From: Flavobacteriaceae bacterium NBU2973
GTDB taxonomy: Bacteria; Bacteroidota; Bacteroidia; Flavobacteriales; Flavobacteriaceae
Length of the DNA: 33,059 bases
Assembly (NCBI GenBank): GCA_026162565.1
Contig: JAOEIQ010000014.1
Location: forward strand, 1-33,059
Reading direction: 5' to 3'
A model generated the notes under the pieces. It was not told the origin of the DNA. It made no database searches and saw only the letters and a list, made by a program, of their open reading frames with translations. The translations under genes and the position numbers were made by a program. Below, one piece after another: positions 24,408 through 32,260 of the stretch; within the stretch, counting starts at the first letter, position 1, and each line of letters starts with the position of its first letter.

Positions 24408-24872
24408 TTATAAAATATCTTCTTGGACAAATGATACAAAGGATTCAGATGTAAGGATAATATGATCCACTAAAGTTATATCTAAAAGTTTCCCTATACG
24501 TTTTATTTTGTTGGTTTCACGAATGTCATTTTCAGAAATATTAAGAGTGCCACTAGGATGCGAGTGGGCAATAATTAGATTCACTGTATTAGTAAGTAGT
24601 GCCAACTGAAAAATGTATTTGGGATTCGGTTGGACTCCTAATGTTGTTCCTGTAGCAACTTCAGATAACCCCAGCACTCTATTGGCATTGGTAAGTAAAA
24701 TAACCCAAAAGCATTCTCTTAAATCGAGTTGTTGAGTATTTATATATTGTCTTAAAAATGTATGAGCATCTTTAGGATTACGGATGTAAATCATTCCATC
24801 AAAATGTGGACGTTTGTAATGTATTTCTATAATCGAACTACCAAGTAGTTCTCTGCTTGGTAGTAGGTTCAT
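24408..24872 (-). CDS. radC: RadC-family JAB-domain protein
   Basis: This 154-residue protein is a stand-alone JAB/MPN domain of the RadC type, without the N-terminal HhH region of chromosomal RadC. The metal-binding JAMM signature is intact: HSHPSG followed by S-x-x-D (NISEND). RadC proteins of this short form are common on plasmids, integrative elements and phages. They are presumed to help DNA processing or evade host defences, but the biochemical activity is not established. It is 62 bases downstream of the small VirD4-like ATPase gene and probably co-transcribed with it. Confidence 0.9.
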   Translation of the reverse strand: MNLLPSRELLGSSIIEIHYKRPHFDGMIYIRNPKDAHTFLRQYINTQQLDLRECFWVILLTNANRVLGLSEVATGTTLGVQPNPKYIFQLALLTNTVNLIIAHSHPSGTLNISENDIRETNKIKRIGKLLDITLVDHIILTSESFVSFVQEDIL

Positions 24873-24934
24873 AATGTATTAAGTTAAGGTTTATATTTAA
24901 TCCAAGTATGAAGTAACAACCCATATAAAACAGT

Positions 24935-26125
24935 TCAGCTTTTTGGTATGTCTAACGTATCAAATTGAATAGTTTTAGCAGAAAAGGGTTTAGAAGGTTT
25001 TCCATGAATCATGAGTTTTAAATACACATGATAGTTTTCTAAACTAATGATATCACTAGCTTTAAAAACAGGATAAAACTCCTGTGCCATATATTTAGCA
25101 TCTGCATAAGAAACCCTAAAACAAATAATAGTTCCTATATTTCCTAAAACAGCCTCTTTTATTTTTTGAGATAATTGCCCTAAATATTGATGCGCAATAA
25201 TAAAACCAATCTGAAACTTACGCAGTTCAGAAAACATATTAACAAGTGATAAGGTGGTGAAATTATGAAACTCATCCAAGTAAATGAAAAAGGGTTGTCG
25301 CTCTTCTTCAGCAATACTAGAGCGATGAAATCCAGCAGCAGACAGAGAGTTTAATAATAATGATCCTAACAAGTGGGCAGCATCGACTCCTAAATGTCCT
25401 TTGGCTAAATTCACCAGTAATATTTTTTTATGGTCAATAATTGACTGAATAGATAATTGTTTTTTATTATCAACTAATATCTTTTTAACTATTGGTATAG
25501 CTAAAAAGCTCCCAACTTTATTTAAAATCGGCAGTACATCAGTTTTAGTATATTTTGGGAATTGCATCGTCCAAAACGCTTTTACTTCTTTTGAAACAAT
25601 ATGTTGTAAACATGATTTTCTAAAAGCATCATCGAGTAGGATTTTTGTAATATCAGAAAAGTCAGATTTAGGTTGGTCTAATAAGGTGAGTAATGCATTT
25701 CGAAGAATGTATTCCATTTTGATTCCCCAAGATTGTGCGCCCCATAGTTTTTGAAAAGTCTCTAAAATGTGTGAAGCTATTAAATGTCGATACTCATAGG
25801 AAACTCTGCGAAGGGGATTGTAACCCCATTGTAAATTTGGATTAGACGTATCTAAATAAATAACATCTTGCTTCCGATGTTTTGGATAGAAGGATAATAC
25901 TTGTTTAAGCAAATCACCATTAATATCAATAAGGCAACAGCCTCTATAGTTATTAATGTCTTGGAGTAAGAGTGTTTTTAACACATTAGTTTTTCCAGTT
26001 CCTGTTTTTCCTAGCAGATACATACCAACCATTCGATCATGTTGGTAGATTCCGAAAATATCCTTTTCCTCTCTAAAATCTGTTCTTGCAAAATAGGATA
26101 TATAAGGATGATAATATCTCTTCAT
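24935..26125 (-). CDS. Small VirD4/TraD-like ATPase
   Basis: This 396-residue ATPase belongs to the same broad HerA/VirD4 group as the 1,019-residue protein but lacks long N- and C-terminal extensions. Walker A is LLGKTGTGKT (37-46), the following strand carries LIDINGD where the relative has IIDPHGD, and Walker B is FFIYLDEFHNF near residue 285. No transmembrane helix is evident. It heads the leftward RadC-Dam group. Two coupling-type ATPases on one element without a relaxase is unusual. One might pump DNA during transfer or packaging and the other load it. Confidence 0.85.
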   Translation of the reverse strand: MKRYYHPYISYFARTDFREEKDIFGIYQHDRMVGMYLLGKTGTGKTNVLKTLLLQDINNYRGCCLIDINGDLLKQVLSFYPKHRKQDVIYLDTSNPNLQWGYNPLRRVSYEYRHLIASHILETFQKLWGAQSWGIKMEYILRNALLTLLDQPKSDFSDITKILLDDAFRKSCLQHIVSKEVKAFWTMQFPKYTKTDVLPILNKVGSFLAIPIVKKILVDNKKQLSIQSIIDHKKILLVNLAKGHLGVDAAHLLGSLLLNSLSAAGFHRSSIAEEERQPFFIYLDEFHNFTTLSLVNMFSELRKFQIGFIIAHQYLGQLSQKIKEAVLGNIGTIICFRVSYADAKYMAQEFYPVFKASDIISLENYHVYLKLMIHGKPSKPFSAKTIQFDTLDIPKS

Positions 26126-26186
26126 AGAAACAACATAGCTTTCTAATACTACAAACTAAAGTCATACAATTTGGTATACTGGATAT

Positions 26187-26806
26187 ATGAGATTGTTATA
26201 TAGAAAAGGCTTTACACTGATTGAGCTATTAGTAGTTGTTTCCATAATAGGTGTATTAGCGAGTATTATTATAAGTTCCATTAATGAAGCACGATTAAAA
26301 GCAAAACAAGCTAATTTCACGCAAACACTAACGAGTCTGCAAACAGCATTGGAATTATATTATCTAGATAATGGTAGGTATCCCACAGCAGGAATAACCT
26401 CACCCAATTCAACTACCTATGGAGCCTTTATTAATTTAAGAAATGGAGGCTATGAATATGGAGGGAACACTTTTGCTACTCAAATGGCTCCTTATTTTGA
26501 TATGTCTTTTATTCAAGATACGGCCTCACCAGATACATATGAAGATACTATTCCTCCTTTAAACCAGCCCCGAAGACTCATGTATTATCCTTATGATAAT
26601 AGTGTTAGGTTAGGTTAAGCCAATCTAACTATATTAACTGTAATCAAGAAGATGCACCATCAGGAATAGGACAAACTTATCATATAGTATTCTACTCGTC
26701 AGATGTTGATGCTTTTGAAAATATGATTGTACCATATAACGGCTTAAGCTTCCTTCCTGTTAATAGGTGTTTAGTTCCAAAAGGCAATAGAATTATCGAG
26801 CAGTAG
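26187..26806 (+). pseudogene. Type IV pilin-like gene with a 5-bp frameshift
   Basis: The intact part (26,187-26,618, 143 residues) has a textbook prepilin start: RKG then FTLIELLVVVSIIGVLASI, with Glu5 of the mature protein. A globular part (LELYYLDNGRYPT, MAPYFDMSF) follows. At 26,604-26,617 the sequence GTTAGGTTAGGTT has a 5-base unit twice. Removing one unit joins SVRL to a 63-codon open frame (SQSNYINCN ... GNRIIEQ) ending at 26,806. The gene was therefore probably about 205 codons and was broken by tandem duplication, or contains a sequencing error. Pilins are uncommon on flavobacterial elements, and no prepilin peptidase is present. Confidence 0.75.
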
Positions 26807-26822
26807 TTAATTCGATTATCAT

Positions 26823-28625
26823 TTAAAAATAATTGGTACGTTTTTTCTTGGTACGCATGCACCAATGGTCTCTAAAACCCTTATCCTGTAATAAGTAGGT
26901 TCGAACATTGTCCAACCAACCCAGCACAATAGGACACTTGGTGCCAAAAAGGGCTTTTGAGCCTTTAAAACTGGTAGGATTTTCAGGTTCGAACTGTGGA
27001 TATTTGGCTTTTACTGATTTTAAGCCTTTTTCAAACACAGATAGCCATTTAACGTTGGAAACATTGAGGTTTTCTTCATTCCATATTAGGTTCGAACTAA
27101 ATTCATCTAATAGCTCTTGTTTGGCATCAAAGTGTCCGTTTTCTAAAATAGACAAGCTTTCCTTACCAAAATTAAGATAACGCTCTATGACAGATAACCA
27201 ATCAATGAGCTCTGGAGACTGTTGTAATTGAGTTTCTTGATTCTTGATAACGGATTGTTCTTTAAGATAAATAGCTTCTTCAATATGTCCTTTGGTATAG
27301 AGATTCAATAACCGCTGTTTTCGCTCTTGGAATTCAATTAATTGGGCTTTGTAAGTTTCTTCTTTTTCAATATGCATATTTAGCTCCATATCTTTTAAGT
27401 CTTTTAAATGTTTTACAGCCCACTTCATTAGAAAAGGATGGACATAAAAGTGAGATTTAAAATACTGATAAAGGTATTCATCTATTTTTGATTCTTCAAT
27501 ACATTTAGCCTTTAGATTTGGGTCTTTTCTGCGTTTGATATTGTAATAATAGATGTAACTTAAATAGTGAGGCGATTGCATTTTATCAATTTCAATAAGA
27601 CATTTAGGGCATTTTTCTTTAGAACGGTAAGCAAATTTATGCTTACAATCACAAATCATTTGAAACTTTAAGTCAGCACCTATCGTATCACCCTCTGGGC
27701 TTTTAATACGGCCATAGTATAAGGTTTGATGCAGTTGCATTTTTGGTTTCACTCGACTCCCAAGAATATTAAGAATCTTAATATGCTCATGTTCAGAAAT
27801 AAGTCGTGGCACACTTGGGTGTAACTCACGTCTTGTTGTCTGCTTACCATTTCTATCTAGTGAATAGAAAAATCCAGCATAGATAGGGTTTTTAAGCATA
27901 TGAGCTACATAAGAACGGCCTACTAACTTTCCGCCTAAACGTTTGTATTTAGGAGTAGTTAGTTCTAGTTGGTCTCTAGCATAGGCTGTTATAGAACTAA
28001 TAGAATCTTTAGCTTCTAAAAATCGGTTAAAGAGTTTTTTTAATTTCTTATAACGATTCCTATCAACTAACCAGTCTCGATTTCCTCTTTCTTTGGTCTT
28101 ATCATTTAGATAACCAATAGGTGCCTTCCCATTAGGAAAGCCTTTTTTATAACGCTTTTCTAGACCACTTTTTACAAAAATACTTTTATCATCAGAATCC
28201 TTTTTAGACATGGTAAACTCAATCTGAAGCATCATTTTATCCGTTGGCGTATTGTAATAGATACGAGACGGTGTTCTAATATGCTGCAACTTTCCTAAAT
28301 CCATTAGATGGATAATGATACCTGCATCAATAGGATTTCTGGAGAGTCTATTGGCATGCCAGCAAAGCCATGCATTAATCTTACCTTGTTCTGTTAGTTT
28401 AATTAGTCTATTAAATCCGTCTCTTCCAATGGAGAAAGCAGATTTAGATTCTTCGATAGGCTTATCAAAGAGGGTTAAGTTTTCCTTTTCTTGCAGTTCT
28501 AAAAGCTCGTCTATCTGTCTTTCAATAGACTGTACTTGCTTGTCTTCTGATTCTGATGATTTTCTGGCATAAGCTCCATACATAAAATTCTGTTCTATGT
28601 TATTGTTATTTTGATTGGAGTACAT
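26823..28625 (-). CDS. Large serine recombinase 1 (zinc-ribbon type)
   Basis: This 600-residue protein has an N-terminal resolvase domain with the catalytic Ser in YGAYARKSSES and a downstream WHANRLSRNP block (the conserved R..R). A recombinase domain follows (GKAPIGYL, SYVAHMLKNPIYAGFF), with a zinc ribbon (CDCKHKF...CPKC, about 330-347) and a coiled-coil tail. The C-terminal 50 residues (from about FGTKCPIVLGWLD) look unlike the rest. It probably catalyses integration, excision or resolution of the element. Nested inverted repeats lie just upstream (28,658-28,776) and may contain its att or res site. Confidence 0.9.
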   Translation of the reverse strand: MYSNQNNNNIEQNFMYGAYARKSSESEDKQVQSIERQIDELLELQEKENLTLFDKPIEESKSAFSIGRDGFNRLIKLTEQGKINAWLCWHANRLSRNPIDAGIIIHLMDLGKLQHIRTPSRIYYNTPTDKMMLQIEFTMSKKDSDDKSIFVKSGLEKRYKKGFPNGKAPIGYLNDKTKERGNRDWLVDRNRYKKLKKLFNRFLEAKDSISSITAYARDQLELTTPKYKRLGGKLVGRSYVAHMLKNPIYAGFFYSLDRNGKQTTRRELHPSVPRLISEHEHIKILNILGSRVKPKMQLHQTLYYGRIKSPEGDTIGADLKFQMICDCKHKFAYRSKEKCPKCLIEIDKMQSPHYLSYIYYYNIKRRKDPNLKAKCIEESKIDEYLYQYFKSHFYVHPFLMKWAVKHLKDLKDMELNMHIEKEETYKAQLIEFQERKQRLLNLYTKGHIEEAIYLKEQSVIKNQETQLQQSPELIDWLSVIERYLNFGKESLSILENGHFDAKQELLDEFSSNLIWNEENLNVSNVKWLSVFEKGLKSVKAKYPQFEPENPTSFKGSKALFGTKCPIVLGWLDNVRTYLLQDKGFRDHWCMRTKKKRTNYF

Positions 28626-28657
28626 AATAGTATTGCTGTCAAGTATCGCTACAGCCT

Positions 28658-28776
28658 AAAAAAGGAGCAGTAACTTGAAACAACTTTGGTCGCCAAACAC
28701 AAAGCCTGTTACTGCCCCTTTTTTATTCACAATCTGTATTTGTGAACTATCAATTGTTTCTCGACTTGTGTTTGGC
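28658..28776. repeat. Two interlocking inverted repeats upstream of serine recombinase 1
   Basis: Repeat A pairs AAAAAAGGAGCAGTAAC (28,658-28,674) with GTTACTGCCCCTTTTTT (28,708-28,724), 16 of 17 positions. Repeat B pairs GCCAAACACAA (28,692-28,702) with TTGTGTTTGGC (28,766-28,776), 11 of 11. The left arm of B lies in the loop of A, so the two stems interlock. TTCACA/TGTGAA at about 28,726-28,745 adds a third small dyad. Candidates are a recombinase att/res site, an oriT or an origin. No convincing gene lies here. Confidence 0.7.
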
Positions 28777-28813
28777 TTTATCAGTATAGCTTATACAGGA
28801 CAAAATGAACAGA

Positions 28814-29020
28814 TTATTGCTCTATACGTTCTTCCTTTAGTTGTTCTAGTTTTAATTTGGAAGAAATAGCTATGACTTTTAATATAAAGCTACCAAAGCG
28901 ATGCAAGTCTTCTTCATTATACTGATTAGCATAGTCTCCAATTTCTTGATATAAAGCTTCTTTGAGTTCTGCAAGAGCTTTTGGAGATAGTTTGATATGT
29001 TTTGGAGAACTCTGCCACAT
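28814..29020 (-). CDS. Small element-encoded protein of unknown function
   Basis: This 68-residue helical protein contains LSPKALAELKEALYQEIGDYA and NEEDLHRFGSFILKVIA segments, with balanced charge and no Cys. It reads like a conserved small protein of mobile elements rather than a chance frame, but I do not recognise its family. It lies between the interlocking repeats and the replication-protein gene, transcribed away from the latter. An overlapping plus-strand frame (28,675-28,869) is less protein-like and was rejected. Confidence 0.5.
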   Translation of the reverse strand: MWQSSPKHIKLSPKALAELKEALYQEIGDYANQYNEEDLHRFGSFILKVIAISSKLKLEQLKEERIEQ

Positions 29021-29103
29021 ATGTAATAGCTTACTAACTCCTTTCTAACACATACAGTCATGCTATTTGGTACTAACTTATAAATAGACTGACTTTATTT
29101 ATA

Positions 29104-29117
29104 AAATAGTACTATTT
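29104..29117. promoter_or_regulatory. Perfect palindrome before the replication-protein gene
   Basis: AAATAGTACTATTT is a perfect 14-bp palindrome that ends 13 bases before the ATG at 29,131. A TTTGGTACT half-site, related to the dyad at 29,709-29,730, lies about 40 bases further upstream. It is a candidate operator or part of an origin. Confidence 0.45.
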
Positions 29118-29130
29118 ACACTAGATATCT

Positions 29131-29649
29131 ATGTATATCTTTCGTTCTACACAGGTACCCAATGAAATCTTTGACCAGTGGTTACCGTATCTAAATCAAG
29201 CACAATTAAAAGTACTTATGGTAGTGATTCGTCAAACACTGGGTTGGATAGACCCAAAAACTAAAAAAAGAAAACGTAAGGATTGGATTTCTATTCAGTT
29301 CTTTGTTAAAAGAACAGGACTGACTCGAAAATCAGTATCCATTGCGATTTCAGAATTGATTTATAAAGAGCTCATTGTGGCACTCGATAACCGGGAATGT
29401 GAATTACGTCAACCAAAAGACAGACGAGGAAAGAAACGTATTTATTACGCATATGCACCTTATTTTAGAGCCTTAAAGCGTAAAACATGGGTAGATATGT
29501 TAACAGAGGTGTTTACTTATCTCCCTAATACAAAACAAACACCTACAAAATATAAAGAGACTTATCCAAATTACAATTACAAACGTCAAACCGATAGAGA
29601 GCGGTATTATGAGCTTATGAATAACAAACCACCTCCAAAATACCGCTAA
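29131..29649 (+). CDS. Phage O-like probable replication protein
   Basis: This 172-residue protein resembles the N-terminal winged-helix domain of phage replication protein O. It begins with MYIFRSTQVPNEIFDQWLPYL, then VLMVVIRQTLGW, a basic stretch (KTKKRKRKDW), a TGLTRKSVSIAISELIY recognition helix and RRGKKRIYYAYAP as wing. The family binds origin DNA and loads the host helicase. It is the only replication-initiator candidate in the window. The C-terminal 50 residues are Lys/Tyr/Pro-rich and probably disordered. Dyads lie on both sides (29,104-29,117 and 29,709-29,730). Confidence 0.7.
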   Translation: MYIFRSTQVPNEIFDQWLPYLNQAQLKVLMVVIRQTLGWIDPKTKKRKRKDWISIQFFVKRTGLTRKSVSIAISELIYKELIVALDNRECELRQPKDRRGKKRIYYAYAPYFRALKRKTWVDMLTEVFTYLPNTKQTPTKYKETYPNYNYKRQTDRERYYELMNNKPPPKYR

Positions 29650-29708
29650 AGTTTAAAAGCGATATAAATTCCCAGCTTATAAACAGAAAATAAGGTGAGC
29701 GAAAATTT

Positions 29709-29730
29709 TTTTGGTACTGGAGTACCAAAA
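29709..29730. promoter_or_regulatory. GGTACT dyad, candidate XRE operator
   Basis: TTTTGGTACT and AGTACCAAAA form a perfect 10-bp inverted repeat around GG, 80 bases before the XRE gene. A half-site TTTGGTACT recurs near 29,067-29,075 before the replication gene. TTGGTAC also recurs twice near the 3' end of recombinase 1 (about 26,831-26,855). A repressor site controlling both genes is plausible. Confidence 0.5.
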
Positions 29731-29770
29731 AGCTTAACTCCCGAAGAAACTGTAAGGAAGCTAGTATAAT

Positions 29771-29803
29771 AAAAGTCATAGGCGATTAACACCTATGACT
29801 TTT
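29771..29803 (+). terminator. Perfect 12-bp hairpin immediately before the XRE gene
   Basis: AAAAGTCATAGG and CCTATGACTTTT form a perfect 12-bp stem with a 9-base loop (CGATTAACA). The stem ends 7 bases before the XRE ATG. It may terminate the replication-protein transcript or, if within the XRE mRNA, block ribosome access to the start. The stem ends in U bases but lacks a further U-tract. Confidence 0.55.
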
Positions 29804-29810
29804 ACAACCT

Positions 29811-30182
29811 ATGCATATTATAAGTTATTTAAAACAAGCGAGAAAACGTTTAAACTTGACCTTGGAAGATATGGGCTATCTCTTGGACATGGATTATTCC
29901 AATCTCGCAAAATACGAACAAGGTAAAAAAACGCCTCCCACTCGTGTGATCATAGCCTATCATATAATCACCAAAACACCACTTCACAAACTCTTTAAAT
30001 ATACCTTTTTGGGTGTTATGGATACTATATCTAGTAAAGCTACTGAACTGATTACCCAATTAGAAGAACAGCAAAAGAGTAAACCCATTCTCAAACGATT
30101 AGAAGCACTGCATGAAGTGCTTAATAATATCAGTTGTTTAAAAGATTTAAGCCAAGATGATTCTTATGACAACAAACACTAA
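29811..30182 (+). CDS. XRE-family transcriptional regulator
   Basis: This 123-residue protein has an N-terminal XRE helix-turn-helix (about 3-58: LKQARKRLNLTLEDMGYLLDMDYSNLAKYEQGKKTPP) and a helical C-terminal region that could dimerise. It probably controls element functions such as the upstream replication gene. The GGTACT dyad and the hairpin directly before its ATG suggest autoregulation at both levels. Its 3' end overlaps the RuvC-like gene by 17 bases (from the start chosen there), so the two are coupled. Confidence 0.8.
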   Translation: MHIISYLKQARKRLNLTLEDMGYLLDMDYSNLAKYEQGKKTPPTRVIIAYHIITKTPLHKLFKYTFLGVMDTISSKATELITQLEEQQKSKPILKRLEALHEVLNNISCLKDLSQDDSYDNKH

Positions 30183-30660
30183 ACGCCCCAAGCTTACATT
30201 GGTTCTGTATCCCAATACCTTTGGAATAGGTTATGTGATCTGTGAAGGACCTAAAGAAATACTAGACTATGGACTCAAGAAAGTGAGACCTATTTCGCAT
30301 AATAAGTATCTAAAGAAAGTAAAGTGGCTATTAGATTACTGTAAACCAAATCTGGTAATAGTATCGGATTATACAAACAGGCATATATCTAATCGCCAAA
30401 AACGAATAGTTGATTCAATCACTGCAATGGCACAAACAGAAAATCTAAATCTGAAATCCTATTCAAGAGTTCAGATAAAAGAGGTGTTTAGGTCTTTTCA
30501 GGCTAAAACAAAATATGATATTGCTATGACTATTTTAGGCTGGTATCCAGAGCTTAAAAGTAAAGCACCTCATAAACGATTGCCTTGGATGGCTGAACAT
30601 TACCAAATGGGTGTCTTTGATGCATTTGCGCTGATGCTAACTCATTTTTATTTGGAGTAA
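30166..30660 (+). CDS. RuvC-like nuclease-fold protein
   Basis: This protein has about 164 residues from MTTNTKRPKL; a start 3 codons earlier is possible. It has the order of elements of RuvC/RNase H-like resolvases: strand LTLVLYPNTFGIGYVI, strand NLVIVSDY, a helix with QIKEVFRSFQAKTKYDIA, and a C-terminal helix with FDAFALMLTHF. The usual first acid is YPNT and the second site reads SDY, so the active centre differs from canonical RuvC. It is probably an element-encoded Holliday-junction or branched-DNA enzyme or a catalytically altered relative. A terminator follows. Confidence 0.6.
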   Translation: MTTNTKRPKLTLVLYPNTFGIGYVICEGPKEILDYGLKKVRPISHNKYLKKVKWLLDYCKPNLVIVSDYTNRHISNRQKRIVDSITAMAQTENLNLKSYSRVQIKEVFRSFQAKTKYDIAMTILGWYPELKSKAPHKRLPWMAEHYQMGVFDAFALMLTHFYLE

Positions 30661-30664
30661 ATAG

Positions 30665-30691
30665 AGTATCTTCTATGGAGATACTTTTTTT
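30665..30691 (+). terminator. Rho-independent terminator after the RuvC-like gene
   Basis: AGTATCT and AGATACT form a 7-bp stem with a 7-base loop, directly followed by a run of seven T. It lies 5 bases beyond the stop codon and separates this operon from recombinase 2. Confidence 0.75.
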
Positions 30692-30700
30692 AGTATTACC

Positions 30701-30749
30701 TTGAAATTACGCACACCTTTGCTTACTTTAGACACTCATTTTAAAGGAG
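30701..30749 (+). promoter_or_regulatory. Bacteroidota-type promoter and Shine-Dalgarno site of recombinase 2
   Basis: TTG at 30,701, a 20-base spacer and TACTTTAG at 30,724 fit the TTG-N19-20-TAnnTTTG promoter with one mismatch. AAAGGAG at 30,743-30,749 stands 6 bases before the ATG. A clear Shine-Dalgarno motif is rare among the genes of this window and may reflect a foreign origin of this gene. Confidence 0.5.
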
Positions 30750-30755
30750 TTATCA

Positions 30756-32240
30756 ATGAACAAGCGAGTAGGTATATGGATTCGTGTATCCACAGAAGAC
30801 CAAAAACGAGGAGACAGTCCCGAGCATCATTTAGACCAAGGTAAAACCTATGCCAAACTGCATAGCTATAATGTTATTGAAATTTATGATTTAACAGGTG
30901 TGTCAGGGAAGACCGTAAAAGATCATCCTGAATGTCAGCGTATGTTAATGGACATACATAGAGGTCATATTTCAGGTCTTATCTTTTCCAAGATTGCACG
31001 ATTTGCAAGAAATACTATTGAATTATTAGAGTTTGCAAATTTCTTTCAGGAACATAATTCAGATTTAATTTCTTTAAAAGAATCCTTTGATACCTCAACT
31101 CCTGCGGGACGCCTATTCTTTAGAATTATATCCTCCATGGCAGAATGGGAACGTGAAGAAATAGTCGATCGTATTAATACTTCTGTTGAGACTAGAGCAA
31201 AAATGGGTAAGGTTATGGGAGGTATTCCTTATGGGTATCAGCGTAAAGGTAAAGACGATATTGAATTACATCCACAAGAATCTCTCGTGAGAAAGAAAAT
31301 GTATGAACTCTATTTACAACACCAACGTTATGGAACGGTAGCTAGATTATTAAATGAAGAAGGGCACAGAACCAAACGAGGAAAGAAGTTCTCGGACATG
31401 GCTATTAAACGTTTACTAAAAGACCCTATTACAAAAGGTGTTAGACGCACACGATTTACTAAAGTAGGTAAAAATGGACAACCTGAACTTCGAGATAGTA
31501 GCGAATGGTTCTTTCATGAGGCACCTAAAATAGTCAGTGAAGAATTATGGCAAGAGGTTAATGATATCATTCATAAATACGAATCCACTAAAACACAGCC
31601 AATGAACAAAAAACTAAAATTGTTTACTGGTTTTCTAAAATGCGAATGTGGTGGCAAAATGTATGTACCATCTTCTAATCCTAAATACACTTGTAAAAAC
31701 TGCAAACGAAAAATTCCAACAGAGGATATTGAAGAGATATTTAAAAGTCAGCTCAAACAGTTTTTACTATCAAAAGATGATATTCAGTCGTATTATGAAA
31801 GTAGTCAAACTGGCATTAAAGATAAAGAGCGAGAAATAGATATTGTAAAAGACAAAATAGAAAAGCTTAAAACTAAAATCACAAAACTTCTTGAGTTACA
31901 TGAAAACGGTCAAATTGAAACGCAGCGGTTTAATGAATTCTATAATGAGCCTAACGAACAACTCAAACAATTAGAGCGGACGATTCCGACTTTACAGTCG
32001 GAAATTAAAATCTTAAAAGAACATTCTAAATCCAGTGATTTTATTTTAAGTGAAGCTCAAAGTTTATATGATAATTGGGATAAACTATCTAACGAAGAAA
32101 AACGTAATGTGGTGGAGACCATTACAAAAGACATTATTGTTGGTGACCAAGAAATCTCCATAAACCTCTATTCCTTAAGCCCTCCGAAAAAGAGTACCTC
32201 TTTTTCTAAATTGATTGCAAATGGGCAACATGGACTATAG
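30756..32240 (+). CDS. Large serine recombinase 2
   Basis: This 494-residue protein has an N-terminal resolvase domain with catalytic Ser12 (GIWIRVSTEDQ), the SKIARFARN block and SSMAEWEREEIVDRI. A recombinase domain follows (GGIPYGYQR, RLLKDPITKGV). The zinc ribbon is CECGGKM...CKNCKRK (about 293-313), with a long coiled coil at about 350-435. It is intact and has its own promoter. The stop codon at 32,240 coincides with the first bases of an inverted repeat that flanks the next gene. Integration, excision or cassette movement are possible roles. Confidence 0.9.
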   Translation: MNKRVGIWIRVSTEDQKRGDSPEHHLDQGKTYAKLHSYNVIEIYDLTGVSGKTVKDHPECQRMLMDIHRGHISGLIFSKIARFARNTIELLEFANFFQEHNSDLISLKESFDTSTPAGRLFFRIISSMAEWEREEIVDRINTSVETRAKMGKVMGGIPYGYQRKGKDDIELHPQESLVRKKMYELYLQHQRYGTVARLLNEEGHRTKRGKKFSDMAIKRLLKDPITKGVRRTRFTKVGKNGQPELRDSSEWFFHEAPKIVSEELWQEVNDIIHKYESTKTQPMNKKLKLFTGFLKCECGGKMYVPSSNPKYTCKNCKRKIPTEDIEEIFKSQLKQFLLSKDDIQSYYESSQTGIKDKEREIDIVKDKIEKLKTKITKLLELHENGQIETQRFNEFYNEPNEQLKQLERTIPTLQSEIKILKEHSKSSDFILSEAQSLYDNWDKLSNEEKRNVVETITKDIIVGDQEISINLYSLSPPKKSTSFSKLIANGQHGL

Positions 32241-32260
32241 CCGTTGTTGTGGTTAGTATT
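32239..32260. repeat. Inverted repeat flanking the secreted-protein cassette, left arm
   Basis: AGCCGTTGTTGTGGTTAGTATT starts within the recombinase 2 stop codon. It is mirrored at 32,789-32,811. The inner 15 bases (GTTGTGGTTAGTATT) match at 14 positions and the outer AGCC is shared. The arms bracket one minus-strand gene exactly. Confidence 0.75.

Noticed and set aside
28675-28869. 64-residue plus-strand frame with hydrophobic stretches
   Set aside because: It overlaps the interlocking inverted repeats and the opposite-strand 68-residue gene, and its start lies inside the repeat loop.
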